Made by a program: the position numbers and the translations under genes. A stretch of DNA of 64,000 bases, from assembly GCF_011752565.1 (NCBI RefSeq), contig NZ_VWXK01000001.1, forward strand, positions 124,001 to 188,000. Reading direction: 5' to 3'. The notes under the pieces are model-generated. The model had not been told where the DNA came from, did no database searches, and saw only the letters and a list, made by a program, of their open reading frames with translations. This DNA comes from Pantoea sp. Ap-967 (GTDB lineage Bacteria; Pseudomonadota; Gammaproteobacteria; Pseudomonadales; Pseudomonadaceae). Below, piece after piece: positions 1 to 9,347 of the stretch (the stretch's first letter is position 1; the number at the start of each line of letters is the position of its first letter).

Positions 1-481
1 ATAGATCAACAGCTGCAGCGGACGTGTCTGCACGTTCAAGCGTCGCATGCTGGAGCGTGCGACTCAGATAGAGGTCATAGGCGGCCCCCTTTCCCACACC
101 AAGGCGTGCGCCGGGGCGATCCAATTGCTCCACGCCTTGGAACGGCGAGTTTTTTTCAACCAAATACGTACCCTCAATCAGCACATATGGATCACTGAAC
201 AAAATCTGCGCCTCGCGGACCGGTTCAATGGCCAGGAAGGCGACAGTCCAATGATCGGGCTCTTCAAGGGCCGCAAAGACTTTGCCCGCTGCGTCGAAGG
301 TACGCATCTCCAGCTTGACGCCCAGTTCGTGAGCGAGGGATTTAGCAAGAGCCACAGACACGCCTCGCGCTTCACCATCCTCACCGCGTTGGGCCAAGAC
401 AGGGTTACCGTAGTTGATCGCAGCTCGCAGAATGCCATCAGGCGCGAGGTCGGCGAGTACTTGCTGGATGGTGAAGTTCAT
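1..481 (-). CDS. Transporter substrate-binding-domain protein (3' end beyond window)
   Basis: The reading frame opens with ATG at 481 behind a GGAGA ribosome site and is still open at base 1, so only the first 160 codons are seen. The product looks like a family-3 solute-binding domain: after the N-terminal LAPDGILRAAINYGNPVLA come GVSVALAKSLAHELG and an FSDPYVLIEGTYLV strand, typical of amino- or organic-acid binding lobes. There is no export signal, which is odd for a periplasmic binding protein; cytoplasmic homologues with sensor or enzyme roles exist. It is last in the leftward cluster porin-transporter-aconitase, 14 bases after the OprD stop, so probably co-transcribed with it. Confidence 0.7.
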   Translation of the reverse strand, partial: MNFTIQQVLADLAPDGILRAAINYGNPVLAQRGEDGEARGVSVALAKSLAHELGVKLEMRTFDAAGKVFAALEEPDHWTVAFLAIEPVREAQILFSDPYVLIEGTYLVEKNSPFQGVEQLDRPGARLGVGKGAAYDLYLSRTLQHATLERADTSAAAVDL

Positions 482-494
482 CGTTTCTCCAGAG

Positions 495-1748
495 TCAGAA
501 AATGGGGAGTGTGTAGGTAAGGATCAAACGGTTCTCATCAGCACCGCGGGCGAAACTTGAGCGATAGCTCGCATTACGCCAGCGCACAGCGAGGTTTTTC
601 AGCGATCCAGACTGGAACACGTATTGGATGTCCGTGTTGCGCTCCCACTCGTGACCACTGCCATTGCGGGTAGCGGCCTCCGCTTGGTCACCACGAACAT
701 AACGTGTCATGAAGGTAAGGCCAGGCACCCCCATTGCCGCGAAGTTGTAGTCGTAGCGCAGTTGCCAGGACCTTTCACCAGGTTCGGCGAAGTCGTTGAT
801 CTGTATGTAGTTGGTCAGGTATGGATCGGTGCCATTGATGTAGGGCATCGACGTGTCGCCATACATTTTTTGCAGGCCCAGACCAAGGGCGTGGCCACCC
901 AGGTTGTAGGTGAACATGCCGGACAGTGCGCGACTGTCGATGGTGCCCCCCAAGGCGCGGCCTTGGTCGCCACTGTCCATGAAGCGTAAGTCGGTTTTCA
1001 GAGTGCCTGGTCCAAGCGCGGCGCTGTGATTCAAACCGAGGAAGTGTTGGTCGTAGACCTCTTCGAGCTGAGCGTATTGATAGCTCAGCATCAACGATTT
1101 GTTGACCTGGTAGTCGGCGCCTCCAACCCAGAACGCATCGCCCTCGGCATTGCCAGCGAATCGACGGTTCTTGTTGTTCAGTGTGATCGGCACAGCATTT
1201 GTGGAATCGCGATCAGTCAATCGGTCAAAGCGCGCAGCGGTGAAGCTGAGGGCATCGAGCTCCTTCACGGTAAGGACGCCCCCCTCGAATGTTTGGGGAA
1301 GAATGCGGCCGGTGTTTGCTTGCACTGTTACCAGTTTGGGGATGTGTGTGCCGTATTTGAATTCGCTCTGTGAAATACGGACCTTTCCAGTGAGCCCGAG
1401 GCGGCTGAACTCATCTGCCGCACGACCATCGTCATGCGTTGGCAGGAGACCGGAGCCGGTTCGATCGGGACTCGAATCGAGTTTGACTCCAAGCATGGCC
1501 AGCGCATCAATGCCGAACCCTACAGTACCTGCGGTGTAACCAGAGCGGGCATCCAGCGTGAAGCCTTGAGCCCATTCTTCGCGTTTGTTTTGCCCTGCCC
1601 CATCGCGAAAGTCGCGGTTCACATAGAAGTTCGTCGTTTGAAATGTCAGCTTGCTGTCGTCGATGAAGCCTTCGGCACCGGCGCACGCCACTACCAAAGA
1701 CGGGGAGACAGCCAGCAGCTTGCGTGCAGTTTTGTTTTTGTTGCGCAC
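495..1748 (-). CDS. OprD-family outer-membrane porin
   Basis: 417 residues, the usual OprD size. A positively charged start with a hydrophobic stretch ending near ACAGAEG is the signal peptide. It is followed by the family hallmark FIDDSKLTFQTTNFYVNRDFR and by AREEWAQGF-like and SGYTAGTVGFGIDALAM segments of the 18-strand barrel; the chain ends in an aromatic residue (TLPIF), the outer-membrane assembly signal. OprD porins pass small carboxylates or basic amino acids across the outer membrane. The position directly after an MFS carboxylate transporter and an aconitase gene suggests a tricarboxylate or related acid as substrate (inference). Confidence 0.92.
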   Translation of the reverse strand: MRNKNKTARKLLAVSPSLVVACAGAEGFIDDSKLTFQTTNFYVNRDFRDGAGQNKREEWAQGFTLDARSGYTAGTVGFGIDALAMLGVKLDSSPDRTGSGLLPTHDDGRAADEFSRLGLTGKVRISQSEFKYGTHIPKLVTVQANTGRILPQTFEGGVLTVKELDALSFTAARFDRLTDRDSTNAVPITLNNKNRRFAGNAEGDAFWVGGADYQVNKSLMLSYQYAQLEEVYDQHFLGLNHSAALGPGTLKTDLRFMDSGDQGRALGGTIDSRALSGMFTYNLGGHALGLGLQKMYGDTSMPYINGTDPYLTNYIQINDFAEPGERSWQLRYDYNFAAMGVPGLTFMTRYVRGDQAEAATRNGSGHEWERNTDIQYVFQSGSLKNLAVRWRNASYRSSFARGADENRLILTYTLPIF

Positions 1749-1792
1749 GGTTAACTCCAGTGGATCACTGATGTGTTGGGAAGTGTTTTAAA

Positions 1793-1826
1793 AAAGAGGT
1801 GGCGGTAGTCGGAAGCTACCGCCAGG
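1793..1826 (-). terminator. Terminator-like hairpin after the MFS gene
   Basis: An 8-bp inverted repeat (GGCGGTAG / CTACCGCC, 7-base loop) lies just after the MFS stop codon and is followed on the minus strand by CCTC and six T. It would end or attenuate transcription before the porin gene. Confidence 0.6.
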
Positions 1827-1835
1827 CACATAGCG

Positions 1836-3143
1836 TCAGGTTTTGATCAGTCGACGCAGAACCAGGGTGAGGGTTGCAGACAGCAGCAACATGCCGCCCA
1901 TAAACAGAGTGCCCATGGTGAAGGAGCCAGTGACGTCTTTGAGCCAGCCGACCATGAATGGGCCTACAAAGCCACCAAATGTACCAACCGAGTTGATGAA
2001 GGCCAGGCCACCAGCAGCCGCGGCACCAGTCAGGAAGCTGGTTGGGATGCTCCAGAAAATCGCTCGAGCAGTCGTGGCGCCGAGCACCGCAACACAGATA
2101 CCTACCAGGGCTGGTACCAGTTGAGAGAACATCGCGGCTGCACCCATGCCAATAGCGCCCAGAAGGCAGCACAGCATCAGGTTCAGGGTCTTTTTGCCAT
2201 TGCGGTCCACTTTCTTCGCCCAGAGCAGCATGCCGACGGTGGCAAAAATGTACGGCACCGAAGACAACATTGCAGTGCTGGTTACATCCAACCCATGCGA
2301 GCGCAGGATGGTTGGCAGCCAGATGCCAATGCCATAGGAACCCAATACAAAGCCAAACTGAATCAAGGTGAGCAGCAAGACGCGTGGATCTTTCAGAGCA
2401 CCCAGAAGGTCCTTCTTCTCCTTTTGACGGTTCTCACTAGCGAGCACCTTTTCAAGCGCCTCGCGCTCTTCAGTAGTCAGCCAGTGCGCTTCGGAAGGTT
2501 TGTCACGCAACTTGAACAGTACAACGATACCAATCAGCGAAGCAGGCAGGCCTTGAATGATGAACATCCACTGCCAGCCGTGCAGACCACCAAAGCCTTG
2601 CATGTTCAGTAGCAGCGCAGAGAAAGGACCACTGATGATCGAAGAAACAGGTACACCCACCATGAACCACGCCAGAATGCGGGTGCGATACTGAGCGGGA
2701 AACCAGCAAGCGAGGTAGAAAGCAACGCCCGGGAAGAAGCCAGCTTCGGCGACACCCAGGATGAAACGTGCGAGATAGAAGGTATAGGGACCAATGACGA
2801 AAGCCGTGGCAGCTGCGGCGATACCCCAAGTGATCATGATGCGAGCCAGCCAGCGGCGGGCGCCATAGCGGTAGAGCGCCAGGTTGCTGGGGACCTCCAG
2901 CAAGCAGTAGCCAGCGAACAGAATACCTGCCCCCCAGCCAAACTGAGTGGCAGTCATGCCGAGATCGGCATTCATGGTCAACGCAGCAAACCCAACGCTG
3001 GTGCGGTCGATGTAGTTGAAGACAAAGGCCAGAATTAGCAGTGGCAACATTTGCCACGCGCATTTGTTGACCGCGCGCCGCTGCAATTCTTGTTCGTAGG
3101 ACGAGGCTTCGCCGGCAGAGGCAGCCTGAAGAGTTACGCTCAT
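1836..3143 (-). CDS. MFS transporter, anion:cation symporter type
   Basis: 435 residues from the ATG at 3143, chosen because a GGAG site lies 6 bases upstream; the frame is open further but has no start signal there. Twelve hydrophobic segments are visible. The FVFNYIDRTSVGFAAL stretch at the end of helix 1 is the signature of the ACS family (tartrate, galactonate, phthalate and other organic anions taken up with protons). The central cytoplasmic loop (LRDKPSEAHWLTTEEREAL) is also family-typical. It probably imports the acid handled by the adjacent aconitase and amidohydrolases. Confidence 0.9.
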   Translation of the reverse strand: MSVTLQAASAGEASSYEQELQRRAVNKCAWQMLPLLILAFVFNYIDRTSVGFAALTMNADLGMTATQFGWGAGILFAGYCLLEVPSNLALYRYGARRWLARIMITWGIAAAATAFVIGPYTFYLARFILGVAEAGFFPGVAFYLACWFPAQYRTRILAWFMVGVPVSSIISGPFSALLLNMQGFGGLHGWQWMFIIQGLPASLIGIVVLFKLRDKPSEAHWLTTEEREALEKVLASENRQKEKKDLLGALKDPRVLLLTLIQFGFVLGSYGIGIWLPTILRSHGLDVTSTAMLSSVPYIFATVGMLLWAKKVDRNGKKTLNLMLCCLLGAIGMGAAAMFSQLVPALVGICVAVLGATTARAIFWSIPTSFLTGAAAAGGLAFINSVGTFGGFVGPFMVGWLKDVTGSFTMGTLFMGGMLLLSATLTLVLRRLIKT

Positions 3144-3225
3144 TTTGCATCTCCAGGGCGGGCCCAAGGCCCGCCACATTCTTATAATTGATATCTGTGA
3201 TGAAGCGTCGGGAGAGGCCCCCCCG

Positions 3226-5985
3226 TTAAAGCTGTGCAGCCTCGGACTGTCGAGTCTTTGCGGCCTGACCTGGCTCAAGCAGGCTGTCGAGGACGTAAGG
3301 CAGAATGCCTCCGTTGCGGAAGTAGACCGCCTCAATCGCGGTGTCGATGCGAGCCAGCAGCGCCACATCCAGTTGGCTGCCATCTTTCCGGGTGATGCGC
3401 AGGGTTACGTCCTGGCCAGGCTCGACACCCGACTCAATGCCCAGCAAGTCGAAGGACTCAGATCCATCCAGCCCCAACGTGCGTGCGTCGTCCCCTTGCT
3501 TGAACTGCAACGGCAGTACGCCGAGACCTGCCAGGTTATTGCGATGAATTCGCTCGAAGCTCTTCGCGATCACAGCGCGAACACCGAGCAGGCGGGTGCC
3601 CTTAGCGGCCCAGTCTCGGCTAGAACCTGTGCCGTATTCTTCGCCTGCGAAGATCAGCGCCGGGACGCCTTCTTTCAGGTAGGCCCGAGAAGCTTCGAAC
3701 AGACCCGTTCGCTCACCCGAAGGCTGCAAAAGCGTATAAGGGCCTTCATCGGCGGCGCCGTCTGCCTTGACTGGCAGCATCTGGTTCTTCAAGCGAACGT
3801 TGGCGAAGGTGCCACGGACCATCACCTCAAAGTGTCCACGTCGAGCGCCGTAGGTGTTGAAGTCCTGTGGTTCGACGCCGTGCTCGGCGAGCCAACGGCC
3901 TGCGCTTGAGTCTTTTGCGATCGAGCCTGCAGGACTGATGTGGTCAGTCGTAATGGAGTCGCCAAGAATTGCCAGGGCCCGTGCCTTGCGAATCGGCTTT
4001 CCAACGTCTTTGGTGTCAAAGAAGTCCGGCTCTGCGGCATAGGTCGAGGCCGGCCAGTTGTAGACCTCACCCGTTGCGGCAGCAATGTTGTTCCACAGAT
4101 CGTGGTCACGGGTAAGGTCGGCGTACCATTCCTTGTACAGCTTGGGATTGGCAGCCTTGACCGACAGGGCCTTGATTTCATCATTGCTCGGCCACAGATC
4201 GCTGAGCATTACTGGCTTACCTTCAGCATCGAAGCCCAGTGGCTCCTTGGTGAGGTCGCAGCGAGTACTACCTGCCAGAGCAAAAGCAATTACCAGGGGC
4301 GGACTGGCGAGGAAATTGGCGCGCAGGTTACTGTGAATGCGTGCTTCAAAGTTGCGGTTGCCAGACAGCACCGCACTGCATACCAAGTCTTTACCCACGA
4401 CAACTTTTTCAAGCGCGGGATTCAGCGGCCCGATATTGCCAACGCACGCGCCGCAACCATAGGCCGCGATGTCGAAACCGAGATCGCTCAAAGGTTGGGT
4501 CAAACCGGCATCCTGAAGGTATGCAGTCACCACGCGTGATCCTGGCGTGAAGAGTGTCTTGACCCAAGGCTTGGCCTTCAGGCCACGACGAACTGCATTG
4601 CGAGCCAACAAACCTGCAGCGATCAACAGCTCGGGGTTGGAGGTATTGGTGCACGATGTGATCGCCGCTACAAGCACGTCGCCGTGACCGACTTCGTATT
4701 CATGCGCTGTGCCAGCCGCGTCAAGTGCACTGACCGGGTAGCGCTCTTCCAATTGCTCTGCGGCCTTGGCATAACCGCCGCTCTTGGCATCCTGCTGCAT
4801 GACTTCGTCAAAGCGCTGACCGAGCGCGCCGAGTTCGACGCGATCCTGCGGTCGCTTAGGGCCAGAAACACAGGGAATGATGGCATCGAGATCTACGACG
4901 ATGACCTGGGAATAATCGATGGAGCCGCTTGCCGGCGAACCGAACAAACCTTGGGCCTTGAAGTAGGTACGGATCAGTTCAACCTGCTCTTCGCTTCGCC
5001 CGGTTTGAGCGTAGTAATCGAGGGTTTTTTCATCGACGGGGAAGAAGCCGGTGGTTGCTCCGTACTCAGGTGCCATGTTGGCGATGGTGGCGCGGTCGGT
5101 TGCGCTCAGCGAGCTAGCGCCCTCACCGAAAAACTCTACCAATTTGCCCACTACTTTCGCGGCGCGCAGGGTCTGGGTGATTTCAAGTACGGCATCAGTG
5201 GCTGTTACACCTGGACGCAGTTGACCTTTGAGCTCGACGCCGACGACGTCAGGCATCAGCATGTACACCGGCTGCCCCAGCATGCCGGCTTCAGCTTCGA
5301 TACCACCCACACCCCAGCCCAGCACGCCGATACCGTTAATCATAGTGGTGTGGCTGTCAGTACCAACAAGGGTATCGGGATAGACAAGACCATCCTTCTC
5401 AATCACGCCCTGAGCCAGGTATTCCAGGTTGATCTGGTGGCAAATGCCAATGCCAGGCGGGATGACTTTGAAGGTTTCGAATGCCTGCATCCCCCACTTC
5501 ATCAGCTCGTAGCGCTCACGGTTACGTCGGAACTCGACTTCCATGTTTTTGCGCAGGGCATTGGGGACGTTGGAAAACTCGGTTTGAACCGAATGGTCGA
5601 CGACCATGTGAACAGGAACCAGCGGTTCGATAGCCTTCGGATCCGCACCGCGGGCAGCAGCTTGGCTGCGCATCGCTGCCAAGTCGGTCAGTAACGGGAT
5701 GCCGGTAAAGTCCTGGAGCAGCACGCGGCCTACTACGAATGGGATCTCGTTTTCACGAGGAGCGTTAGGCTTCCAGTTAGCCAGATCGCAGATATGGCTA
5801 CTCAGCACTTTCTTGCCATCCCGGTTACGCAGAACTGACTCAAGCAGAATGCGGATGACCACAGGAAGCCGGCTCATCGGGCCGAAACCTACCTCTTCAA
5901 TAGCCTCCAAGGCGTGATAGGCATAGAGGCGTCCATTGGATGTTTCAAACGTCCGCAGGCTTGAGAAAAGGGAGCTCTCGTTCAT
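3226..5985 (-). CDS. acnA: Aconitate hydratase, AcnA type
   Basis: 919 residues, full length for bacterial AcnA/IRP-type aconitases, which interconvert citrate, cis-aconitate and isocitrate. The cluster cysteines for the [4Fe-4S] centre are present: AAITSCTNTSNP, then YGCGACVGNIGPL. The substrate-binding GTDSHTTMINGIGVLGWGVGG loop and the C-terminal swivel domain (GEEYGTGSSRDWAAKG) are intact. It sits 34 bases after the amidohydrolase gene and 82 bases before the MFS gene. Because housekeeping aconitases are normally elsewhere, this copy is probably dedicated to an imported tricarboxylate. A 2-methylcitrate dehydratase (AcnD) is less likely: AcnD proteins are shorter and the N-terminus here is AcnA-like. 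Confidence 0.93.
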   Translation of the reverse strand: MNESSLFSSLRTFETSNGRLYAYHALEAIEEVGFGPMSRLPVVIRILLESVLRNRDGKKVLSSHICDLANWKPNAPRENEIPFVVGRVLLQDFTGIPLLTDLAAMRSQAAARGADPKAIEPLVPVHMVVDHSVQTEFSNVPNALRKNMEVEFRRNRERYELMKWGMQAFETFKVIPPGIGICHQINLEYLAQGVIEKDGLVYPDTLVGTDSHTTMINGIGVLGWGVGGIEAEAGMLGQPVYMLMPDVVGVELKGQLRPGVTATDAVLEITQTLRAAKVVGKLVEFFGEGASSLSATDRATIANMAPEYGATTGFFPVDEKTLDYYAQTGRSEEQVELIRTYFKAQGLFGSPASGSIDYSQVIVVDLDAIIPCVSGPKRPQDRVELGALGQRFDEVMQQDAKSGGYAKAAEQLEERYPVSALDAAGTAHEYEVGHGDVLVAAITSCTNTSNPELLIAAGLLARNAVRRGLKAKPWVKTLFTPGSRVVTAYLQDAGLTQPLSDLGFDIAAYGCGACVGNIGPLNPALEKVVVGKDLVCSAVLSGNRNFEARIHSNLRANFLASPPLVIAFALAGSTRCDLTKEPLGFDAEGKPVMLSDLWPSNDEIKALSVKAANPKLYKEWYADLTRDHDLWNNIAAATGEVYNWPASTYAAEPDFFDTKDVGKPIRKARALAILGDSITTDHISPAGSIAKDSSAGRWLAEHGVEPQDFNTYGARRGHFEVMVRGTFANVRLKNQMLPVKADGAADEGPYTLLQPSGERTGLFEASRAYLKEGVPALIFAGEEYGTGSSRDWAAKGTRLLGVRAVIAKSFERIHRNNLAGLGVLPLQFKQGDDARTLGLDGSESFDLLGIESGVEPGQDVTLRITRKDGSQLDVALLARIDTAIEAVYFRNGGILPYVLDSLLEPGQAAKTRQSEAAQL

Positions 5986-6019
5986 TTTCGGTTCTCTTCA
6001 GGCTAATTCTTGTAAAGGT

Positions 6020-6826
6020 TTAAAACTGGAACAGGCGCGCAGGCGTTTCCCACAGCACTTGGCGTTGCAGTTCAGCAGTGGGTAACCAGGCTTGGCGTCG
6101 CTCAACTTGCAGGGCATAGCTCTCACTGCTTTCGTGCTGAGTGAATGGCCAGTCGCTCGCCCACAGCAGACGGTCCGGCCCAAACGCCTTTATCAATTGG
6201 GGGGCGGCCTGATCCGCGATCGTCGGACCAAAACGGAAGGCGCCGGAGAGCTTGAGCCATACAAGTCTGGATTCAGCGGCCTGTAGCAGCCATTGGAAAC
6301 CCGGAGAGTTGATGCCCAGCTTCGAGTCCGGCATAGCGAAGTGATCGACGACCACGAATACGCCTGAATCGATGAGGGGCTGAACGCTCAACGGCAAACG
6401 GTCACAGCGGTCATTGATCTCGATGTGCCAGCCCTGGTCGCGGCAGAAGCCGATGATCTGCCGCCAGGCTGGAGTGCAGAAATCGGGGATGGGCAGATTG
6501 CCGGTAAGGTTAATACGTATTCCGACAACACCGGCCTTTGAGTAGTCATCCAGGCGTTTAAAATCAGTGGCAGGGTCAATGGCTACTACGCCCCGCAGTC
6601 GACCTTCTGCACGTGCAAGGCATTCGAGCATATAGCTGTTGTCGGTGCCCAAAATGCTCAAGGCGACAAGAACACCGTAATCAGAGCCATGCTGATCTAG
6701 CTGTGCAATGTAGTCGGAATACGCCGCGTCGTAGCGGGGCGTGAATCTGCGGCTGTCTACGAAGCTCAGTCCTCGGTGGAAAGCATGAGCATGCGTATCG
6801 ACGACTGGGTGGGGACTGTTACTCAT
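6020..6826 (-). CDS. Amidohydrolase, 2-pyrone-4,6-dicarboxylate lactonase-like
   Basis: 268 residues from ATG 6826 (GAGAGGTAG just upstream; an ATG 8 codons earlier lacks a site). The N-terminal VDTHAHAF metal motif, the GVVGIRINLTGN strand, the VVDHFAMPD motif and the LLWASDWPFTQHES motif near the end are those of the TIM-barrel amidohydrolase_2 family, which includes LigI-type lactonases. It would hydrolyse a lactone or decarboxylate a cyclic or dicarboxylic acid in the cytoplasm. It is first in the leftward operon with acnA, transporter and porin; a paralogue with an export signal lies at 9348-10325. Confidence 0.85.
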   Translation of the reverse strand: MSNSPHPVVDTHAHAFHRGLSFVDSRRFTPRYDAAYSDYIAQLDQHGSDYGVLVALSILGTDNSYMLECLARAEGRLRGVVAIDPATDFKRLDDYSKAGVVGIRINLTGNLPIPDFCTPAWRQIIGFCRDQGWHIEINDRCDRLPLSVQPLIDSGVFVVVDHFAMPDSKLGINSPGFQWLLQAAESRLVWLKLSGAFRFGPTIADQAAPQLIKAFGPDRLLWASDWPFTQHESSESYALQVERRQAWLPTAELQRQVLWETPARLFQF

Positions 6827-6939
6827 CAGGCTACCTCTCCATCGGCACATTGTTTATTTTTCGCCGAAAGCGCAATTAGAGTAGATCTGATAAATTGTGT
6901 TTGTCAACGCACAAGCGCAGTCAAAGGAATTGGCGGCCC

Positions 6940-6968
6940 AAAAAAAAGACCGCCATTCGGCGGTCTTC
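6940..6968 (-). terminator. Rho-independent terminator of the GntR gene
   Basis: A perfect 9-bp stem (AAGACCGCC / GGCGGTCTT) with a 4-base loop is followed on the minus strand by eight T, 20 bases past the GntR stop. Confidence 0.9.
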
Positions 6969-6986
6969 AAGAAAAAACCCGGTACA

Positions 6987-7910
6987 TCAATGGGCTAACA
7001 GAGCAGCTGGCTGAGGGTGCTCAAATACTGAGGAAACCGCTTTCTTGCGCCTTGCAGCTTCGATGTGCTGACGCATCAGGCTGGCAGCAAGCAGATTGTC
7101 GCCCACCTCTATCGCCGCAAGGATGTCCAGGTGCTCTCGTGCTAGCGCCTGCCGCGGCAGGTCATGGCGAGCTTGACGATACTCGGCAAGCCGACGCATT
7201 TGATCCAACCGTCGCAACGTTTGCAATGCGAAGCGGTTACCTGACCAATGAGCGATTGTCTCGTGGAAGCGGGCATTGGATTCAAACCGTTCGATGCTCG
7301 TCATCGTCTGGTAACCGCCATCGAGGATCAACTGCTGCTCATGCCTGAGTGCGTGTAGCTGCTCGATGTTCGGGTTGAATCGCGGGCTCAATATGCCTGC
7401 AGGCTCAATCGCCAAGCGCAGGCTGTACATGTCGTCGTAAGCCTCCAGAGAGTCGATCATCGGCAAAAAACGCCAGCCGTAACCTACCTCCTTCTCCGCC
7501 CAGCCCTCGCTTTGTGCGCGGCTTAGCACCCTGCCAATCTCGGCACGGGAAACATCAAGTAAGCGGGTCAGATCAGCCTCGGTTGCCGAATCTGGCACCT
7601 GCCCGTCGAATCTGGCCTCGGCCAATCGCAGGTAGAGCGGGTCGTCGACTTCTTGCAGATGAACCTTCAACGATTGCGGGAGATCGTGCATGTCGCTGTC
7701 CAGGTGATAACCCCGGTTTCGGTCATAGCGCATTACCCCTGCGTCCACCAGACATTCCAATGCAACCTTGACCGGCGAGCGGGAGGTTCCAATCAATTTG
7801 GCCAGCGTCCATTCCGGTAGGTGTGTGCCGATCGCGATGCGCTCGCGCCGCACGTAATTGACGATTTCCCGCAGTGCCTTGCGCTGGCTGGTGGTGAGGT
7901 CGAGGGTCAT
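6987..7910 (-). CDS. GntR-family (FadR/VanR-type) transcriptional regulator
   Basis: 307 residues. Two winged-helix-like stretches are seen: residues 9-65 (LPEWTLAKLIGTSRSPVKVAL, then VMRYDRNRGYHLD) and a second around 110-150 (DLTRLLDVSRAEIGRVL). They are followed by an all-helical FCD effector domain with ESNARFHETIAHWSGNRF. The doubled N-terminal reader is unusual for GntR proteins. The gene is divergent from prpF (154 bases apart) and next to the aconitase operon, so it is the probable local regulator of both, responding to a carboxylate. Confidence 0.88.
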   Translation of the reverse strand: MTLDLTTSQRKALREIVNYVRRERIAIGTHLPEWTLAKLIGTSRSPVKVALECLVDAGVMRYDRNRGYHLDSDMHDLPQSLKVHLQEVDDPLYLRLAEARFDGQVPDSATEADLTRLLDVSRAEIGRVLSRAQSEGWAEKEVGYGWRFLPMIDSLEAYDDMYSLRLAIEPAGILSPRFNPNIEQLHALRHEQQLILDGGYQTMTSIERFESNARFHETIAHWSGNRFALQTLRRLDQMRRLAEYRQARHDLPRQALAREHLDILAAIEVGDNLLAASLMRQHIEAARRKKAVSSVFEHPQPAALLAH

Positions 7911-8063
7911 TTGCTTGATATCAACAGGAGGGTCAGAGGAAGAATATACACAGGCTTGCTCATCTTGTGGCGAGCCGACAGTACGAGGAATTTGGCGCTT
8001 GATCTAAAATTGCCTTTGCGCTTCAATAAACGCAAATCATCGTTATCAAGCCGAGGTTTCTCC

Positions 8064-9233
8064 ATGTCCCAGCAGTCCTTCAAGGCCGTTTACATGCGCG
8101 GCGGCACCAGCAAGGGCGTGTTCTTCCAACCTGATTGGCTACCGGCAGACCCTGCGCTACGTGAGCGTGTCCTGCTTCGCGTGGTTGGTAGCCCTGACCC
8201 TTACGGTCAGCAAATAGACGGCATGGGCGGCGCGACCTCCAGTACCAGCAAAGTGGTTTTGGTATCGCCTTCGGACAGAGAAGATTGCGACGTTGATTAT
8301 CGCTTCGGCCAGGTCGCCATCGATCGGCCGGTGATCGACTGGTCCGGTAACTGCGGCAACCTGACATCGGCAGTTGGCCTGTTCGCAATCACCCAAGGGC
8401 TCATTGATACTCCTCGCGATGGCAAAGCCACTGTGCGTATCTGGCAAGCCAACATCGGGGCAAAGATTGTTGCCCATGTCCCCATGAAAGACGGCGTACC
8501 ACTTGAGGATGGCGACTTCCAACTGGACGGCGTGTCCTTCCCTGCCGCGGAAGTTGAGCTGGAGTTCATTGACCCAAGTGGTGACGGCGATGCCGAAGGG
8601 GCAAGCATGTTTCCTACCGGCAATCCGATCGATGTGTTGGACATTCCCGGTGTTGGTGAGATCCAGGCGACGATGATCAATGCCGGCAACCCAGCTATTT
8701 TCATCGGTGCTCATGCCCTTGGGTTGGTAGGGAACGAGCTGCAAGCTCAGGTCAATGGCAACTCGGAACTACTGTCTCGAGCGGAAGCGATCCGAGCCCA
8801 TGCTGCCGTTCGCATGGGACTTGCAAGCACACCTGAGCAAGCCACTGCCGAACGCCCGCACACGCCCAAGTTATCGTTCGTAGCACCAGCCAGCGCCTAC
8901 ATCGCCTCCAACGGTGAACACATTGCGCCTGAAGGGTTGGACCTGAACGCCCGCATCTTCTCTATGGGCAAGCTTCACCACGCAATGACAGGAACAGGCG
9001 CTGTAGCGATCGCCGTCGCATCGGTAATTCCGGGCACCGTACTCAGCGGACTGGTGCCAACCGCTGCCGGCCGTCAGATCCGCTTCGGCCACCCCTCTGG
9101 AACCCTGGCTGTGGGCGCTGAAGCACAGGAGGTTCAAGGTGCATGGAAGGTTTCCAAGGCCATCATGAGCCGCTCTGCTCGACGCATCATGAGCGGAGAG
9201 GTGCATGTACCTGATAGTGTCCTGAGCAACTAA
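8064..9233 (+). CDS. prpF: PrpF-family (methyl)aconitate isomerase / 4-oxalomesaconate tautomerase-like
   Basis: 389 residues from ATG 8064 (the frame is open upstream to 7821 but that part overlaps the divergent regulator). The start FKAVYMRGGTSKGVFF, the IDGMGGATSSTSKV loop and WSGNCGNLTSAVG are diagnostic of the diaminopimelate-epimerase-fold PrpF family. Members isomerise cis/trans aconitate or 2-methylaconitate, or tautomerise 4-oxalomesaconate. No prpC or acnD is next to it, so a methylcitrate role is not indicated; pairing with an aconitase suggests trans- to cis-aconitate conversion (inference). A strong terminator follows. Confidence 0.9.
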   Translation: MSQQSFKAVYMRGGTSKGVFFQPDWLPADPALRERVLLRVVGSPDPYGQQIDGMGGATSSTSKVVLVSPSDREDCDVDYRFGQVAIDRPVIDWSGNCGNLTSAVGLFAITQGLIDTPRDGKATVRIWQANIGAKIVAHVPMKDGVPLEDGDFQLDGVSFPAAEVELEFIDPSGDGDAEGASMFPTGNPIDVLDIPGVGEIQATMINAGNPAIFIGAHALGLVGNELQAQVNGNSELLSRAEAIRAHAAVRMGLASTPEQATAERPHTPKLSFVAPASAYIASNGEHIAPEGLDLNARIFSMGKLHHAMTGTGAVAIAVASVIPGTVLSGLVPTAAGRQIRFGHPSGTLAVGAEAQEVQGAWKVSKAIMSRSARRIMSGEVHVPDSVLSN

Positions 9234-9259
9234 TAACCTCCCCTTCTTCTACGTTCTTT

Positions 9260-9304
9260 AAGGCCGTACCGCCACTCCACACTCTTGGCGGTCCGGCCTT
9301 TTTT
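9260..9304 (+). terminator. Rho-independent terminator after prpF
   Basis: Near-perfect 14-bp stem (AAGGCCGTACCGCC / GGCGGTCCGGCCTT) with a 13-base loop followed by TTTTTT. Confidence 0.9.
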
Positions 9305-9347
9305 GACAGCAACGTCAGTTTTTTCATCATACAAAGGAAACAACAAG

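Noticed and set aside
1843..2612. Plus-strand open frames opposite the MFS gene
   Set aside because: Shadows of a well-supported membrane protein gene; no start signals.
7821..8063. N-terminal extension of the PrpF frame
   Set aside because: It overlaps the divergent regulator gene and is not part of the PrpF family; the ATG at 8064 fits the family start.
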